Positions 47,409 through 59,400 of a DNA stretch of 64,000 nt are shown here, piece after piece. Origin of the DNA: Sipunculus nudus (taxonomy: Eukaryota > Annelida > Sipuncula > Golfingiida > Sipunculidae); contig CM049309.1 of the NCBI GenBank assembly GCA_026874595.1, positions 19,347,576 through 19,411,575 on the forward strand. Reading direction: 5' to 3'. Below the pieces are notes generated by a model. The model searched no databases. It was given only the letters and a program-made list of their open reading frames with translations, and had not been told where the DNA came from. Positions within the stretch are counted from its first letter, which is position 1. Each line of letters begins with the position of its first letter. The position numbers were made by a program, and so were the translations under genes.

Positions 47409-50400
47409 CTGAGGATATGAAGAAATAAATTTATTGGGCTCATTTAGCGATAGCTAATATGTGAAAAAGTTCATTAGACTCTACTGGAAATAACATCATT
47501 ACACTGTGAAACCTCATGTCAAACTAATTATCCTTAAACAAAAAGGGAGCACTATAAAAGGTGCATAATACACTGGTTGTGTATCTGGTGACCTCTGACC
47601 TCACTGACTTATAATTCTGAATCAAAATCCATCACATTACTTGTTAGTATTGTGGTGACACCACAAAGTAGCCTATTGATCTCTGACCTTATTAAAATGA
47701 ATGAATTTTGCGCATAATCAAACTCTGGTGAGATAATCTATTGTTAAGTAGTTATGGTGAGTTTCGTGAAAATCCATCAAAGCCCAGGAAAGTTATTGCA
47801 GCAACACTAAAAGTTACAGGGGTATACCATAATATGTCGCATCATAGATGGGCGTATAAAAAAACAATAAAACAAACTTACTACACTGCTTGTGCCTCAG
47901 TCCTAACAAGGAAGATTTTAAACAACCAATTTTAAATCATTAACAAATTAAACCCACATCTACAAAACTTCTTCTGTCAGTCCCTTCATCTTTTACAAAA
48001 TGGGTTTTTACTGTACTCACTGGGAAAGAGGAACATAGGGCAATAATAAAGTCCATTCTGTGATATATCAGGAATAGAACTTAGACTTTATAACTGTTGC
48101 ACAGGCTAAAGCATGAATAATGAAAAAAGTATGAAACTGAACTCACTGTCCGCTGAGTCTCCAGCTGCCATGACAACCACTTGACCTTCAGCTGTGGCAG
48201 TAAGGTCACCTTGATCTGCTACGATGGTAATCACTCGCTGCAGAGACAAAAAGTTTAACAGTGATCATGAGCCAAATACTCACCTTAAAACATTCAGCAA
48301 TTGACTCATGGTAAACATAGTTAACAGAAAAGAACTAAGGGTTAAACAATAATTCTTGCCCATTCACTTTAGGTGAGTAAAAACTAGAATGAGTTTATTT
48401 TTGCATTGCAAAAGGAGAGAGATGTCCCCCAAATGTGGAGAAAGAAATATACACTACTCCTAGGTTTTTGGAGATATTTTCTTGGAAATGAAGGTCAAGG
48501 TCACCAGTTTTTTAACTCTTCTGAGATTTTGATGGAAACTATTCAAGTATCATATTTCACCAAAAAAATTAAGTGGTTCAAAAGTTAGAGTGTTCATAAA
48601 AAAATTATATTTCAGCTGATTTGACCTTGAAAGATGAGGGTCAAGGTCACCAGTTTCCTAACACGTCTGAGATTTTGGTAGATTTGGAAGATTTGACCTT
48701 AAAGATGAAGGTCAAGGTCACTTTTTTTTTTTTTAATTTTCTAAGATTTAGGTAGAAACAATTCACGCGTCAATTTTCACCAAAAAATTTCACCAAAAAA
48801 AAAAAAAAAAAAATTAGCAGTTCAAAAGTTATAGCATTCACAAATAATTTCATTAATTCAAAGAACTTGGTGTAAACAATTGTGTTTCAAATTTGAGGGG
48901 AAAATTCAAATGTTATGCGGTTAAAAAATTTCAATTTTGGCATATTTGACCTTGATGGAGAAGGTTAAGGTCACCAGTTTTTTACCTCTTCTGAGATATT
49001 GGCAGAAACAATTAAATTTAAAGAATCATGAAAACATATTGAGTAGTTCAAAAGTTATCCCATTCACAAGAAATATTGATGACAACTGCGGCTGCAGCCT
49101 ACGACAACAGACCAAACTCTATTTGTTTCCCCCATGGGAGGGGAGACATACGGTGAAACCTCTTGTGTCATAGTCGAAGGGACCCTCAGAAAACTTTGAC
49201 AAATCCGAGGTTCGACACAAGCGGGTTTTATTTAGTAATAATTTAACTAAAGTTGCCCAGAAAATTGAGTCTGTAACTTTGACATAAGCAGGGTATTCGA
49301 CTTGAGTGAGTTCGACACAATGAGATTTCAGTGTATATTTCCATGTTGCGTGCCTCATTTAGTGGCCAGAGCAAAATAATGTCTCAGAAAAATAAACGCC
49401 AGCCTTAGATAGACGCTAGTCTTGTTCAGAGGCCTGGTGTCAGAGTAGTTTCCATGTTTGCCGCTAGATGTCTTTTCTTTTCACTATAGTTGGTGCATTT
49501 ACCTGTCAAATTGACCGGAGATTTGTTTTATGAATTTTGGTTTGTGTGTGTTGACAATGTTTAATTCCTCTATAAATCTTTTTTCTCACTAGCATATGTA
49601 TCTCTTTAGATGAGAGACACCAAATATTCCTGATTCGTGTAGTATGATTTAAGCCTTTAACTGATCCTGGTAAATGCTGGACAAACAATGTCAGCAATGA
49701 GAAGGCTAACAATCAGACCAGCTCTATCACTGCTGTTAAGCCGAATCACAAACCTTGCTTTCATATTTTAAGGACATTAAAGTGTGTTTCCAATTGTACC
49801 AAAGCCATGCTTCCAAGATATCTTAAAGTTATAAATAGTATTTTCTTCTTGTCAACAACCGATACATTTGGTGGAATACTCCCACGCAGTAAATGTCACA
49901 GGCAACTTTACACCAGGTTGGAAACATCTGATTACACTGTGTCAAGCTGAATGAGCAAAAAGTCGGGAGGCAAGTGTCACGAAAATGAATGCATGTCTCT
50001 TATCCCTATGGCATCTTAGGATATTTTAACACAATCAGTTTACCAGCAATGTTTTCAATTGCACCCCCAAGTAATGACTGGTAGGATTATTTTTTATGAT
50101 GTGTTGTTTTGTGCTTTTGTCTTCCGAGCCTGTTAATAGATTTTTTTTAAAGAAAAGCTAGCCTTAAATAGGAGCCTGCATTGTTTAGATGCCAGGTCAA
50201 AGCAGGGTCTGAAAACAAGTGACCCATGGGTCATGACACTCAACCAACTGACATGTTGATAATATGTCCTTGCACAGACAATTAAGATAGGTGGCATCAT
50301 TGTTCATGCAAATTAGCTTAAGTTCATCAAGACCCATAAGCACAACAAATTTGATGACAATCCAACCAGCCTTTCCTGGGGAATCTGGCAATTTGTGTGT

Positions 50401-53400
50401 ATTTTGCATTATTTCTGGAGTGCTCAAACATACTCAAAAACCCTGAGAATATAGGTCACAATGACCGAATTTCAGGTTTTTGGGGAGAACTTTTGAGGAA
50501 TTCTCAGGATATCAAGTTAGAAGATTCTGGGCCCAATGGTTATGATTTGTGCCCTACTTTGGTTTTAAATTTTCAGTTCTTATAAGACCCATAGCTAAAA
50601 AAATATGGGTAACAGAGACTATTCTGGGCCCAATGGTTATGATTTGTGCCCTACTTTGGTTTTAAATTTTCAGTGCTTATGAGCCCCATAGCTCAGAAAA
50701 TATGGGTAACAGAGACCTAATTTCACGTTTCCTAGGAGACTTTTCATGGACCTCCTTGGATTTTAAGTTAGAAGATTTCAGGTCCAATGGTTATGATTTG
50801 TGCCCTGCTTGGTATCAAATTTTTAACTATGCTGGGGGGGGGGGGGGGGGTGCTTATAAGCCCCACAGCTCAGAAAATATGGGTAACAGAGACCTAATTT
50901 CAAGTGTCCAAGGATATTTTTCTCAGACCTCCCTTGATGACAAGTAAGAAGATCCTAGGACCAATGGTTAAAATTTGTGCCTTGTTAATGGACGACCACA
51001 CCTTTAAAGGTCTAAAAAATAGAGCAAAAAAGGGTTAAACTTTTAAAAAATCAAGGTGGCGCAACCAGTCTGTAGGATCTTATGAAAGACTCCATGATCA
51101 ATATGCATACAGAGAATCATGGTGATAAATGCATTCATTGTTCAGAAAATGGATCTTTATATCATATTTTTAATTATTCTTGGGGGTATTTCTGAGCCCC
51201 ATAGCATGGAGAATATGGGTAACAGAGACCTAATTTCAGGTTTCACATGAGACTTTTCATGGATCTCCCTGGATGTCAAGTTGGAAGATTCCAGGTCCTG
51301 TGGTTAGGATTTGTGCCCTGTTAACAGATGAACGCATCTTAAGAGGTCTCAAAAATAGAGAAAAAAATTTGTAAAAATAAAAAAATACAGGTGGCGCTAC
51401 CACACTGCAGAAACTGATGAAATATTCCATGATCAATATCCATGCAAAGAGTCATGGTGATCAGTGCAATAGTTGTTCAGATACCTGAGCTTATGTTTCA
51501 AATTTTCCATTTTTCTGGAGGTTACTTCAGAGCTCAAAAGTTCAGAGTTTATGGGTAACAGAGACCACAGAGACTTCATGGGCCTCCCTGCATGTCAAGA
51601 GAGAAGATTCTAGGTCCAGTTGTTACAATTTGTGCCATGTTAACAGATGACCACATCTTAAGAGGTCTAAAAATGAAGAAACAAAATCGTAAAAATCGAA
51701 AAAATACAGGTGGCACCACCAGTCTGCAGAAACTGATGAAACATTCCACGATCAATATCAATGCAAAGAACTAGAATATGGGTAGTCGACAAGCGACTAC
51801 GTGTATCCGCCAAAATCAGAGACGAGTGAAGGGAGGCATGGATTGAGTGGCAAGGGAAAATAGAGTTACATGTGTTACATATTAGAATGGATCTCTGCCA
51901 CATAAACATGATTGTAGGTGGCGCCACCTGTTATTTGAACGAGAATCTATCCAAGATGTATAAATATGCAAAATTTCATGTGGAAAAGTCAAACCACTGC
52001 AGAGATATGAGTGATTTTATCCCACAGCAGACAAACAGATGGACGCTGTGCAAAAATGGCTGCAGGTGGTGCCACCATTTTTGTGTATGTAATAAAGCTA
52101 TCCAAGGGCTACATTTGTGTAAATTTTTTTACCTGATTGGTCAAACAGTTCCTGAGATATGAGCTTAAATGTCTGCAGCATGAACGTGAAGGTAGGTGGC
52201 ACCACCTGTCATAAAATCAAGAAAGCTATCTAGGATGTATACGCATGCCAAATTTCAGGTGAATTAGTCAAACCACTGCAGTGATATGAGTGATTTTAAC
52301 CTAAGGCAGACAAACAGATGGATGCTGTGCAAAAATGGCTGCAGGTGGCGCCACCATTTTTGTGTATGTTATAAAGCTATCCAAGGGCTACATTTGTGTA
52401 ATTTTTTTTTCCTGATCGGTCCAACGGTTCCCGAGATATGAGCTTGGATGTCTGCAGCGTAAACGTGAATGTAGGTGGCGCCACCTGTCATAAAATCAAG
52501 AAAGCTATCTAGGATGTATACGCATGCCGAATTTTAAGTGAATTTGTCAAACCACAACAGAGATATGAGTGATTTTAACCCAAGGTGGGATGAACAGATA
52601 GACACTGCAAACATGGTTGCAGGTGGCACCACCTTTTTTTGTGTATCTTATAAAGCTATCACAGGGCTACATTTGTGTAAAAAATTTTTCCTGATCGGTC
52701 AAACGGTTCCTGAGATATGTGGGTTTATGTGTGGAAACAGACGCACAAATGGAGGCTGGGCAGAGAGGAAAGGTCAGAGGTCAAGGTCACTTGGTTAGGC
52801 ACCAGTTCACATGTGACCCGATAAATTGTGTAAGTTTCGGAAAAATCCGTCCAGTAGTCTCAGAGGAGTTCTCCGGAAACGAACACGGCGGCGGAACCCA
52901 GTCAAAAACATAGTATCCGCAAAACTTTGTTTTGGCGGATACAATCATGGTGATCAATGCAATAGTTATTCAGATACTTGAGTTTTGTATTAAATTTTCC
53001 ATTATTCTTGGGGGTACTTCTGAGCCCCAAAGCTCAAAAGTTTATGGGAAACAGACCTAACTTCAGGTTTCCAAGGAGATTTTTCATGGACCTCCCTGCA
53101 TGTCAAGAGAAAAGATTCTAGGTCCAGTTGTTACTTTTTATGCCCTTTGACAGATGACTGCATCTCAAGGTCTCAAAAATAGAGAAAAAATTCGTAAAAA
53201 TAAAAAAAATACAGGTGGCTCTACCAGTCTGCAGAAACTGATGAAACATTCCATGAGCAATATCCATGCAAAGAATCATGGTTTTCAATGCATTATTTGT
53301 TCAGATACTGGAGCTTTTGTATCAAATTTTCTTTTATTCTGGGGGGTACTTCAGAGCCCCATAGCTCAAAGAATATGGGTAACAGAGACCTAATTCCAGG

Positions 53401-56400
53401 TTTTCAAGGAGATTTTTTTATGGACCTCCCTGGATGTAAAGTTAGAAGATTCCAGGTCCAGAGGTTACAATTTGTGCCCTGTTAACAGACAGACATCCGG
53501 ACGGATGACCGACAAAGGGTGATCGCTATAGCTCAGATGACTTACAGTCAGCTGAGCTAAATAAACACCCAGGTGTCTGATCAAGGAAATACAGTATGTG
53601 ACATCTAACCAGGCAGAAAAGTATCATTAACAGTACGATATCTTACTTTTTACTGCATTATACTCATGCACTGATGTATTTTGAATGCAGTTTTTAATTT
53701 TATCTTTATTTATTATATGTGCCACATTGTTCCCATGAAGCTTACAGGACATTCCTACCTGGTCATCATCTGTTACCACGGTTTCCACCTTGCCATCTAT
53801 CATTTGTCCCGTGGTGTCTATCACCTCCTCGTGCTCCGTGCTGACCACTTCCTCCGTTTCTGATCCGTTCTGCTTGATGTAGTTCAGTGCCAGCTTCCCA
53901 GCCTCTGTGGTAATTAATTGCCATATTAATTTTGAAACATATACTGTGGTTGCCTTTTTGTTTGCAAGGGTTTCATATTGGCAATATTCGCGAAATGAGA
54001 ATTATCGCGAAAATAAAATCTTCGTAAATAAGAGGTCCTATTATTAAAGGCAAATAAATAAAAGTAGATTGTTTTTGTTTGAAGCTTTATTTTTTAAATA
54101 ATATTAGGTCTTTTCAATTGTTTGCTATTTCAAAACAATAAGTTTGTTAAGAAGTTTTCATGCACATTATATTTGATTTGATTAATTTACATAATAAAGG
54201 TTATACTCTATGTATTTTGTATTATGAGATCACACAAAGGAACCCTCGAAAAACATCAAAAGGGTAAAACTTGCAAAATTTAAACCCAATGAATATGAAG
54301 CCAACCACAGTATGTGTAAAGTACTACCTTCATCACAGAGGAAACTTATAAACTGTAAATGTATTTAAAATAGAATAGTTAAACCAGAAGCTAAACATTA
54401 TTTAACTTTGACTAGTAATGAGCCCTACCGAAATCTGGACATCTGGTTATCAACCTTGGTAGAAAGCAGGTCAGGGTTCCTGATATAACTTGATGTTATT
54501 CACTGTTTTCAGTTTAGACTCCCTGTTTCTAAGTTATGCTCAGGCAACCACTGTGACACTCAAGTCACTTAAAACACCAACCAGAGTTATTTCATAAGTT
54601 TCAACCAATCACATTTCATGTATCTAATTGTCTTGCTGCCAGTAGCCAATCAGGTTACTTGACACAACAGGTTGACTTCCTTTAGGGAAAAATGCCCTCA
54701 CTTTTCTCCAATTTAAGTTATTATTCAGTAATATACAAACTTTTCCCTCACTGGGAAAATGGTAAACATTTTCCCCAATTTTTCATAATTTCCAGGGTGG
54801 CCTGGAACTGTAAGTTAACAGACGGAAAACATACCTGTGAGAGACAGCGTCTGACTACCATCCATTGAGGAGGAGAGGATAGTGGGGGCTTCTGACGAAG
54901 AGATCATTGTGATTCCATGCTGCTCCAGCCAACTTAAGGCTTCTGCTGCTGTTGTATCTGAAAATTCAGTGCTATAGCTATACACATACTGTTTTGTACT
55001 GGCTTCAATCTGAAACACCACTTGGGTTTGTGGAGTTTAGATTCACTCTCATCAAGTAGAGCCCATTTGTGTCAAATCTCAGAACCACTTTCAGTCCCTT
55101 TGACTCTGACCCAATAAGGTTTTAAATATATAAATATATATCTCTATCTATATATAGATACACACATATATATAAATGAACTCATCAATGCATCATTTCC
55201 ACCCATCATTTTTTCCCATAGCTTATATAATTTTTACATTGTTATTTAAAGTTTGCATATAAAATGAAAGAGTTACAGACATAAGTCATTGGTTCATTCA
55301 CAAAATAAATATGACAACTAGACACTGTTAATATTATAGTATTTTATATTATGTACTAAATTCAGGTATAAGTACTTACTTTGTAACCAAGATTATTAAA
55401 GTTTGTTTATTTTTGAAAATTTGAAATGCATATATCTATTAAAACTGTGTTATTATGTATATGTTCACATTGATGGAACTTTTGGCCTAAGGCCTCACTT
55501 TTAGGATAAAAAAAATCATTCATTCTACTGCAAATTTTGTGTACACTACATAGCACTTTTCAGGTGTGTAGTGAGCATGAATTTGTGGGTGGTGGAAATG
55601 ATGAACCGATGAATTTGAGGACCATATTACAGCTCTACTGCCACATTTTGAGCACTGAGATCTGGGAACAGTACTCAAAGTCAAACCACGTGTGTATATG
55701 TTATATTTGCAGAGAACAATTATGATTTACATAAATTATTACATAAGCAAATAAGGCCAAACAGTTCTAAGCATGGTTGACTGATGCATAAAGACTGATA
55801 GAGGAAAATGTATGTGCAACACATTAATGTAGTCTTGTGTAATCATTGTGTAACACATAACTGTTCCAATTACATACATATTACACCAAGTTCTTATTAA
55901 TATTGCTGACTGACTTAAAAATATCGCTTTTAAATATTTTTAAACAGAGAGAGCTTGTTTCAGAGGGAAAATAATTATTATGTATGAAACCGTCCCACAT
56001 CAGTGCTCTTTGCTGACTTACTTGTGACTTGTGCAGAACTGAGTGGTCCCGATGCTTCTGCAAGAGCAGCCAACGTGGCCAGCACTGCTGTGCTGTTTTG
56101 GTCTCCTCCTTCTGTTACTGCTGAAAAATACACCATTCTCTGCTTAATAAGGTAAAGGCAGGGTTAATAGTCTCACATCACAATGTAAAACTTATCTGAC
56201 TTGACACTTTGCCTTCTTGGGTCTGTTTATCCATGTAGCCTTTATATAATAATAATAATAATAATATATAAATGAAAAATAATAATAAAAGATAGTATTT
56301 ACATAGAGCCCAAATCTATTGGATAGGCAAAGATATGCACCTGCTAACACACCCACATACAGAGCACAATTATTTTGAGGATTCTTTCTCGTTTTCCTTT

Positions 56401-59400
56401 ACAGGAACATGCTCAGAATAATTTGAGTTCATGGCAGCCGTCAGTTTAGACAACAGAGAATGGGAAGGGGAGAGGGGAGATTTAAAATTTCATTTTTGCT
56501 ATACATGATTTTTCAGCTTCATGAGCATATGTATTATTAAGTTCAGAACTACACACAGCAATGCAGATAGTTTCTGATACTGAATTGTTAAAACACAATG
56601 GTGAACTAGTCTTTAAACACAATGGTGAACTAGTCTTTTATACAGACACAAGGTGGCGCTACCCTAACAGATACATTCACTACTTTAGTTAGCAAATTTT
56701 ATTCATCAGCATTAACTAAATATGGCATGCTGTGCAAGAGTACCTAAATATGGATGTCTTATAGCTTGGCTCACATACATTTGACTCAGTTGTAATACAG
56801 GAAAACACTGTGAGATATGCATACACACATGTAATTTTTTTCATGGCTTTAAAAATTATTGCCAGCAGGAAAAACCGCCTGGCACACCCTACCATCACCA
56901 CCCCATATATTTATTTACATCCCAATTACCCTTAACATGTGCTAGAAAGCAATTTGACCTACCTCCACTTGGCAAAAAGAAGGTTAAGTTATCCCCTATA
57001 ACTACTGGTTTGTAAACAGGATTACATCTGATCTCAATCAAACTATGAATAGGGGTTGGACATGGGCCAAGAAACACTTCATTAAATGATGGTGCACATC
57101 TGATAAAGGGAGCTGGTCCAGGATTGTTTTGCCTTGTTAATAAATAAATTACTACCCAATGTGTATGAGGGCTTTGTAATATAGGAATTTACAATAATCA
57201 TAAAAAATAACAAGCAAATTCAAGGAATTTATGTTCTCTGTTTCTGCCTTCAAGTCGTGGATGATTTTAAAGTCTGTGGTGACTAAGTGCATATTGTTTT
57301 AACCATACTCAACAGATGGCAGCACCTGTCAGTTACTGCAAAACATTCAAGTAATTCATGTCCCCGCTCATGACACCTGTTGGTGATTAGTGACACTAAA
57401 TGTGCTGATTCATCATATCAGCAATGATAGATCCTGTTGTATTATTATCTTATCAGACAGACACACCAAAACCAAACCCATCCAAGGTAAGCATGAGAGC
57501 AATCACTAACCAATATTTGAATGAAATCAGATTAATATTTAGGTAAGTAGTCGCACAGAAACAAAACCTGACAGATGGACAGACAAATGGACACATAGAC
57601 AAACCCATATCAATGTCCACAGTCCTGAGGAAGCAGGGGACAATTAAAATTTGATTCAAATTCATTTAAAACGGAGTGGATCCAGTAGGATTTTTGGCCA
57701 TTAGGGAGGTATGCATCCTACTGATCATTCACTTCATCCCTATTTTTGCATGATAAGAACATGCTGCCAGAACATTGTTTTGCTTACCTGCTGTGGTTTT
57801 TGTCGGGGTTTCACCCCCTGTGTATGTGACTGGCGTTATAGACACGGGAGACACCATGATAGTCCCTGAGGCCGCTGATGACACAACGCTTTCTATCTGG
57901 ATATCCTCAGTCTCTGTTACCTCCTCTATCGTAGTGGCCTCCGGTGCTGTGGGTACCTCGATTTCAGTATCTTGTGCATATGCAAATGGCTGTAAAATGA
58001 CAGGCTGATACATCTCATGGGTGATTGAATATCTGCATCAGTTGGTAAAGCTATAATTATATCAAGACAAATACATACACAAACATGCATGCACAGAGAA
58101 GTTTTAGCACAGGGATCAATGTCTCCAAAATATAAAGCTTTCGTGACTTTTCTGTGTGCTGTTAGAGCAATTATTCTTCAGTTATCTTGTGATACAGTAC
58201 TTCCCTGTACAAGAAGTAATGAAATGAGTCATCCACAATCAGCAACACTTGCAATTTAGAAAAAAAAAGCACTTATTTGTACATTTATGATTATTTCTGT
58301 TTGTTACATACTGTTTTTATTTAACTATACAATACAAAAATGGATGACTGTTTAAGATTTCCAAACAGTAAGAAATTTATAATTTTTTGGAGTTTCAATT
58401 AAAGTGTATTGCTTTTAAGTACTTAAGATTTCAACTTCAATAAGAATTTGAATGATTAAAAACAGTTGCGACCTGTGCTGCATGTAGGTGCACAGAAATG
58501 TCAATGAAATGTACTTCTATCTTTTGCAAATGGACCATGCATATGTAGTATATACATTTGGAAACCTGTTTTAATATGCCATGCAGTAGTTGTAGTCACT
58601 TTGTATACAGGACATGAAACTTAACATTAATCTCCACTCTGACGGCGATACCTCATGCTTACCTCAACATGTGTTTCTGTACCGTTTTGTAGAAGATCTA
58701 CTATGTCTGCCCTGCCATTGAAAACTGCTATTTCTATGGGACTTTTATCAAACTGCAAAATCAAAATTGGTTAAAATCATCAAATACTCTCATGTATAAT
58801 CATCTAATGCACATCTTAATGATGAATAGTTCTGAGCACATTTTGGCTAGAGAAGTTAAAATGCAATTTGAATATAAGTAACACTCAGACTATATTTTCA
58901 TCCCTTTGTCAAATAACACCTGTAAATTTTATACCCCTTATAACTTATGAATTTTCATAAAGATAAAACAAAAATAAATGGTTGTATATTATGTTAATTG
59001 TTTTTAATTTTAATTGCTGTCACATATTCACCCTCTTGAAAGATAACCAAACGAGCAATAAGACTTAAATTACATCACTAGGAGCACAATGCACTCTTGT
59101 GCATTTACTTCACTCTGAAGAAAACTTCATAATGAAGGAATATAATGAATATCACATTAGGACATCCTTACAGGGTTTAAGCTTATGCTCTTAACAACAT
59201 GGCGGCTTGTAATGTTTGAAGTGTTTCTTACCTTATTTTCACAGTTCATGTCTGCACCGTGTTTTACCAGCACCTGTATAACAGCTATGTGTGCTTTTTC
59301 TACAGCCCAGTGTAAAGGTGTCATTTTTAACTGCAAAATAAAAAGTAGGAAATATTAAGGTCCACTCACATGTAATTTTTTTTATATTTAGATGGTAAAT

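Larger units (their letters stand above)
50213..53562 (+). mobile_element. Family B element, copy B3, with a nested family A element
   Basis: The 5' end is ACAAGTGACCCATGGGTCAT (palindrome 50221-50232). The modules are about 335 bp and repeat GGGTAACAGAGACCTAATTT, CAGGTGGCGCTACC-like sites and CAATATCCATGCAAAGAATC. The 3' end is a CGGACGGATGACCGAC tract with the hairpin at 53529-53559 (arms TAGCTCAGATGACT / AGTCAGCTGAGCTA). An intact family A element interrupts it at 51771-52944. It lies in GABPB intron 8, sense strand opposite to the gene. Confidence 0.75.

Noticed and set aside
57775..58008. Plus-strand open frame of 77 codons
   Set aside because: Antisense shadow of GABPB exon 5.
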